Of a stretch of 7,842 bases of DNA, positions 5,631 through 7,842 are shown in pieces. The position numbers were made by a program, and so were the translations under genes. This stretch comes from Planctomycetales bacterium 4484_123 (GTDB taxonomy: Bacteria; Planctomycetota; Phycisphaerae; SM23-33): assembly GCA_002049885.1 (NCBI GenBank), contig MVCS01000045.1:1-7842 (forward strand), in the 5' to 3' direction. The notes below the pieces were generated by a model that ran no database searches, was not told the DNA's origin, and worked only from the letters and a program-made list of their open reading frames with translations. Each line of letters opens with the position of its first letter. Position 1 is the stretch's first letter.

Positions 5631-7007
5631 ATGCCCGTCGAAGGCGACAAGAGGCTCAGCCGCCTGCGAGCGAAGGCGGCCAAGCTGCCCGATGCACCCG
5701 GGGTGTACCTGTTCATGGACGCCGCCGGGCGCGTGCTGTACGTGGGCAAGGCCAAATCGCTGCGGGCCCGGGTGGGCAGCTACTTCCTGCCCTCGGCCAA
5801 CCTGGCCCTGACGCGCGGGCCCGAGATCGCCCACATGGTCGGCGAACTGCTGGCCGACTTCGACACCGTTGTCTGCGACAGCGAGGTGGACGCCCTGCTG
5901 CGGGAGAACCGGCTGATAAAGGACATCCAGCCCAGGTTCAACGAGCGCCTCAAGGACGGCAAGACCTTCCCCTACCTCCAGATCCGCGCCTCCGAGCCCT
6001 TCCCGCGGGTGGAGATCACACGCAAGCCGCTGAGTGAAGGGGTCAAGCTGTACGGCCCGTTCGTGTCGGTCCACGACCTGCGGGCGGCCCTGCCACTGAT
6101 GCAGCGCGTCTTCCGCTTCCGCACGTGCAGCCTGGAGATAGCCGAGGACGACCCGCGCCGGACACACTTCCGGCCCTGCATCCTGCACGCCATCAAGCAG
6201 TGCTCCGCGCCGTGCGCGGGTGAGATCTCGCGGGCCGAGTACCGCGCCGATATCCGCAACCTCCAGCGCTTCCTGCAATCCAAGGGCCAGGCGGTCGCGC
6301 AGCAACTGAAGAAGCGCATGGAAAAAGCCGCCGCCGCCCTGGACTTCGAACAAGCGGCCCGGCTGCGCGACCAGTTGCGTGCGCTGGAGAGCCTCCAACG
6401 CCGCGGACTGGTTTACGAGCACGTCCAGCCGGAGGCCTTCTTCGTGGACCCCAGCGAAGGCCTGGCCCAACTGGGCGACCTGCTGGCTGCGGAGCGCCCG
6501 CCGCGGAGCATCGAGGGCATCGACATCGCCCACCTCGGCGGGGGCGAGACCGCCGGTTCCATGGTCGTGTTCATCGACGGCCGGCCGTTCAAGCAGGGCT
6601 ACCGCCGCTATCGAATCCGGGCCGCCGGCGGCGGCGACGACTACACCGCCATCCGCGAGGTGGTATATCGCCGTTACCGCCGGGCCGGCGTGGACGAGGA
6701 GCTCTTCCCCGACGTGATCCTCATCGACGGCGGCAAGGGCCAACTCGCCGCCGCCCATTCGGCCTTCGACGAGCTGCCCTCCGAGCCGCCGGCATTGCTG
6801 TCGCTGGCCAAACGCGACGAGGTGATCTACGTGCACGGTCAGTCCAGAGCTATCCGCCTAGCCCCCAACGAGCCGGCCCTGCGACTGCTCCAGGCCGTCC
6901 GCGACGAGGCACACCGTTTCGCGCAGGCCTATCACCACAACCTCCGCCGGCGGAGAACGCTGCCCGCCAAGGGCCAACGTAAAGGCAAGAAGTCCCGCCG
7001 CCCCTGA
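5631..7007 (+). CDS. uvrC: Excinuclease ABC subunit C, short form without the HhH domain
   Basis: UvrC makes the two cuts flanking a DNA lesion after UvrA/UvrB recognition. Domains in this 458-residue protein are as follows. A GIY-YIG nuclease at about 19-100 has G24-V-Y26, Y37-V-G39 and the metal-type glutamate E92 in LLRENRLIK. A cysteine region has C166, C183, C191 and C195, matching the four cysteines reported to hold an Fe-S cluster in UvrC. A UvrB-binding UVR motif spans about 219-254. An RNase H-like nuclease has D298 (GIDIAHLG), D366 (VILIDGGKGQL) and H428 (RDEAHRF). E. coli UvrC is about 610 residues with roughly 160 between UVR and the first RNase H aspartate; here there are about 44. 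After H428 only 30 residues remain, ending in a basic tail, so the tandem helix-hairpin-helix DNA-binding domain is absent. The sequence after the stop shows no HhH in other frames, so a recent frameshift is unlikely. The start at 5631 is the only plausible one. Confidence 0.93.
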   Translation: MPVEGDKRLSRLRAKAAKLPDAPGVYLFMDAAGRVLYVGKAKSLRARVGSYFLPSANLALTRGPEIAHMVGELLADFDTVVCDSEVDALLRENRLIKDIQPRFNERLKDGKTFPYLQIRASEPFPRVEITRKPLSEGVKLYGPFVSVHDLRAALPLMQRVFRFRTCSLEIAEDDPRRTHFRPCILHAIKQCSAPCAGEISRAEYRADIRNLQRFLQSKGQAVAQQLKKRMEKAAAALDFEQAARLRDQLRALESLQRRGLVYEHVQPEAFFVDPSEGLAQLGDLLAAERPPRSIEGIDIAHLGGGETAGSMVVFIDGRPFKQGYRRYRIRAAGGGDDYTAIREVVYRRYRRAGVDEELFPDVILIDGGKGQLAAAHSAFDELPSEPPALLSLAKRDEVIYVHGQSRAIRLAPNEPALRLLQAVRDEAHRFAQAYHHNLRRRRTLPAKGQRKGKKSRRP

Positions 7008-7072
7008 GCCGCCCGGCAAGCCCGCCGTCCCGATGCCCGGCACCAGGCGGCCGCCCCGCAGAGGCAATCGAA

Positions 7073-7096
7073 CCGCCACCACGGCAACAAGGGCGG
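7073..7096 (+). terminator. Weak hairpin downstream of uvrC
   Basis: CCGCC (7073-7077) and GGCGG (7092-7096) form a 5-bp stem with a 14-base loop, followed by AACCTTTGCGTTTG. It is the best terminator candidate in the 217-base gap after uvrC but lacks a proper T tract. Confidence 0.2.
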
Positions 7097-7107
7097 AACC
7101 TTTGCGT

Positions 7108-7135
7108 TTGTCCCCAACAGGTGAAGTGCGATAAT
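7108..7135 (+). promoter_or_regulatory. Candidate promoter of the secreted-protein gene
   Basis: TTGTCC (7108-7113) and GATAAT (7130-7135) are 16 bases apart, with matches of 4/6 and 5/6 to the sigma-70 consensus. Transcription would start near 7142, giving a leader of about 83 bases that contains the hairpin at 7174-7196. Confidence 0.5.
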
Positions 7136-7173
7136 GTCTCCTGGTGGATGCCGACACACCGGCCGCCTTCCCA

Positions 7174-7196
7174 GACGGGGGAGTCGCGCCCCCGTC
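7174..7196 (+). promoter_or_regulatory. Stable leader hairpin in the 5' UTR of the last gene
   Basis: GACGGGGG (7174-7181), a 7-base loop, and CCCCCGTC (7189-7196) form a perfect 8-bp, almost all-GC stem. It lies between the candidate promoter and the Shine-Dalgarno (7213-7217). There is no T tract after it, so it is not an ordinary intrinsic terminator. It may stabilise the message or act as a protein-binding site. Confidence 0.45.
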
Positions 7197-7212
7197 GCGG
7201 GCCCGTAACGCA

Positions 7213-7227
7213 AGGAGATCCGATGTG
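7213..7227 (+). promoter_or_regulatory. Ribosome site with overlapping AUG-UGA start-stop and GTG start
   Basis: AGGAG (7213-7217) is 5 bases from an ATG at 7223-7225, which is followed at once by TGA (7226-7228), and 7 bases from the GTG at 7225-7227. The GTG opens the long reading frame with a clear signal peptide, so it is taken as the true start. The ATG-TGA is a minimal start-stop sharing the same ribosome site. Confidence 0.6.
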
Positions 7228-7842
7228 AAACGCCTGACCAAGACCGCGGCAACTGTACTGACAGTTGTGGTCGTTCTGTGCGCTTTGGCCATGCCCGCTG
7301 AGAAATCCCGCGGCAGACCGCACAGGCCCCCCGCCCGGGTGAGGGTCGAGCCTCGCGCCCCGAGGCACTCCCCCGAGACCCAGTTGCTGGCGCTTCAGCG
7401 GCAGCTCCGAATGCACCGCCACCTGGTGGAGATGATCGAGGACCCGCTGGCCTGCGCCCTCATAGCCATCAATCGCATCAAGGACCTCGCACTCAAACAC
7501 CGGCAGCTCGAGTTCGGAATCAGGGCGCTGCATCAAGTCGCCGAGACCACCGACAACCCGGTGGTCAAGCGGGCAGCCTTGCTGGCCGCGGCAGACCTGT
7601 GGACAGAGGCGGGCAAGCCGCGGGAGGCCGCCGAGGCACTGGTGAACGTCTGCCGCTTCGTCGGCCAGCCGCAGGGACCGGGCGAGGAAAGACCGCCGGA
7701 GCCCGAAGAGCAAATGCGCCGCCAGGCCCGGCACGTCCATCAGTGGCTGCGCGACCACCCGGAGGCGGCGCGGCACATCATGCGCGACATCCTGGCCGAA
7801 CGCCGCGGCCGCTGGGCCGGCCCGGGCCCCCGCGGCCTGCCC
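7225..7842 (+). CDS. Secreted alpha-helical protein of unknown function (3' end outside window)
   Basis: This frame starts with GTG at 7225, is open for 206 codons and runs off the window. The N-terminus is a typical Sec signal peptide: KRLTK, a hydrophobic core rich in V and L (about residues 8-21), and a likely cleavage near ALA or MPA (about 22-25). No lipobox is seen, because the residue before the cysteine at about 19 is leucine. A basic, Pro/Arg-rich linker (about 26-50) follows. Then come amphipathic helices (about 51-150) including LLALQRQLRMHRHL, a segment ending in NRIKDLAL, and a helix pair around KRAALLAAADLWTEAGKPREAAEAL that looks TPR-like. A charged Pro/Glu segment and an Arg-rich stretch with WLRDHPEAARHI come last. 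Catalytic motifs are not evident. I do not recognise the family; a periplasmic scaffold or binding role is a guess. The start is supported by AGGAG 7 bases upstream. Confidence 0.75.
   Translation, partial: MKRLTKTAATVLTVVVVLCALAMPAEKSRGRPHRPPARVRVEPRAPRHSPETQLLALQRQLRMHRHLVEMIEDPLACALIAINRIKDLALKHRQLEFGIRALHQVAETTDNPVVKRAALLAAADLWTEAGKPREAAEALVNVCRFVGQPQGPGEERPPEPEEQMRRQARHVHQWLRDHPEAARHIMRDILAERRGRWAGPGPRGLP

Noticed and set aside
4617..6836. A 739-codon open frame on the minus strand
   Set aside because: It overlaps the well-supported DUF4432 gene in another frame and most of uvrC on the opposite strand. Its composition is low-complexity A/G/R/H with no family motif, which is typical of shadow frames in GC-rich DNA.
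7011..7042. Direct repeat of CCCGGCA after uvrC
   Set aside because: Two copies of a 7-base GC-rich word in GC-rich DNA are expected by chance. There is no regular spacing or further copy.
7008..7072. Remnant of a lost UvrC HhH domain downstream of the stop
   Set aside because: Reading the three forward frames by eye showed no GxG hairpin motifs or HhH-like helices, so a simple frameshift does not explain the short UvrC.
6850..7776. A 308-codon minus-strand frame over the end of uvrC and the last gene
   Set aside because: It is antisense to the uvrC C-terminus and to the signal-peptide-bearing gene. It has no motif, and its composition fits a shadow.

Overview
The window is GC-rich bacterial chromosomal DNA, about two-thirds G+C by eye. 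It carries seven protein-coding genes, five complete and two cut by the window edges. Spacers are short, the longest about 270 bases. I see no rRNA, tRNA, CRISPR array, transposase or integrase. A fused ThiD2-ThiE thiamine enzyme, an unusually short UvrC, a DUF4432 sugar-epimerase-like protein and a secreted helical protein of unknown family suggest a Planctomycetota-like organism. That placement rests on remembered family distributions, not on a search.

Layout. Bases 1-441 (+) are the C-terminal half of a branched-chain amino acid aminotransferase (IlvE), starting just before its PLP lysine and followed by a possible terminator hairpin. Bases 599-994 (+) encode a small VOC-fold protein. Converging on it at 1120-1614 (-) is a membrane-anchored thioredoxin-fold protein that lacks the CxxC active site. 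Divergent from that gene is a likely two-gene operon: glyA (1801-3084, +) and the thiD2-thiE fusion (3157-4188, +). A 271-base spacer follows, holding a long imperfect inverted repeat. Next come a DUF4432 gene (4460-5530, -) and a divergent uvrC (5631-7007, +). The window ends in a secreted protein gene that starts at 7225 (+) and stays open to the last base.

The genes are mostly housekeeping: branched-chain amino acid metabolism, serine/glycine one-carbon metabolism, thiamine synthesis and nucleotide excision repair, plus three poorly characterised proteins. I found no convincing new multi-gene system. The points most worth a second look are these: a UvrC without its C-terminal HhH domain and without about 115 residues between the UVR motif and the RNase H-like domain; a TATAAT box placed so that the uvrC mRNA would be leaderless; a structured 58-base element at 4249-4306 with a possible minus-strand small RNA; and a strong leader hairpin plus an AUG-UGA start-stop overlapping the GTG start of the last gene.
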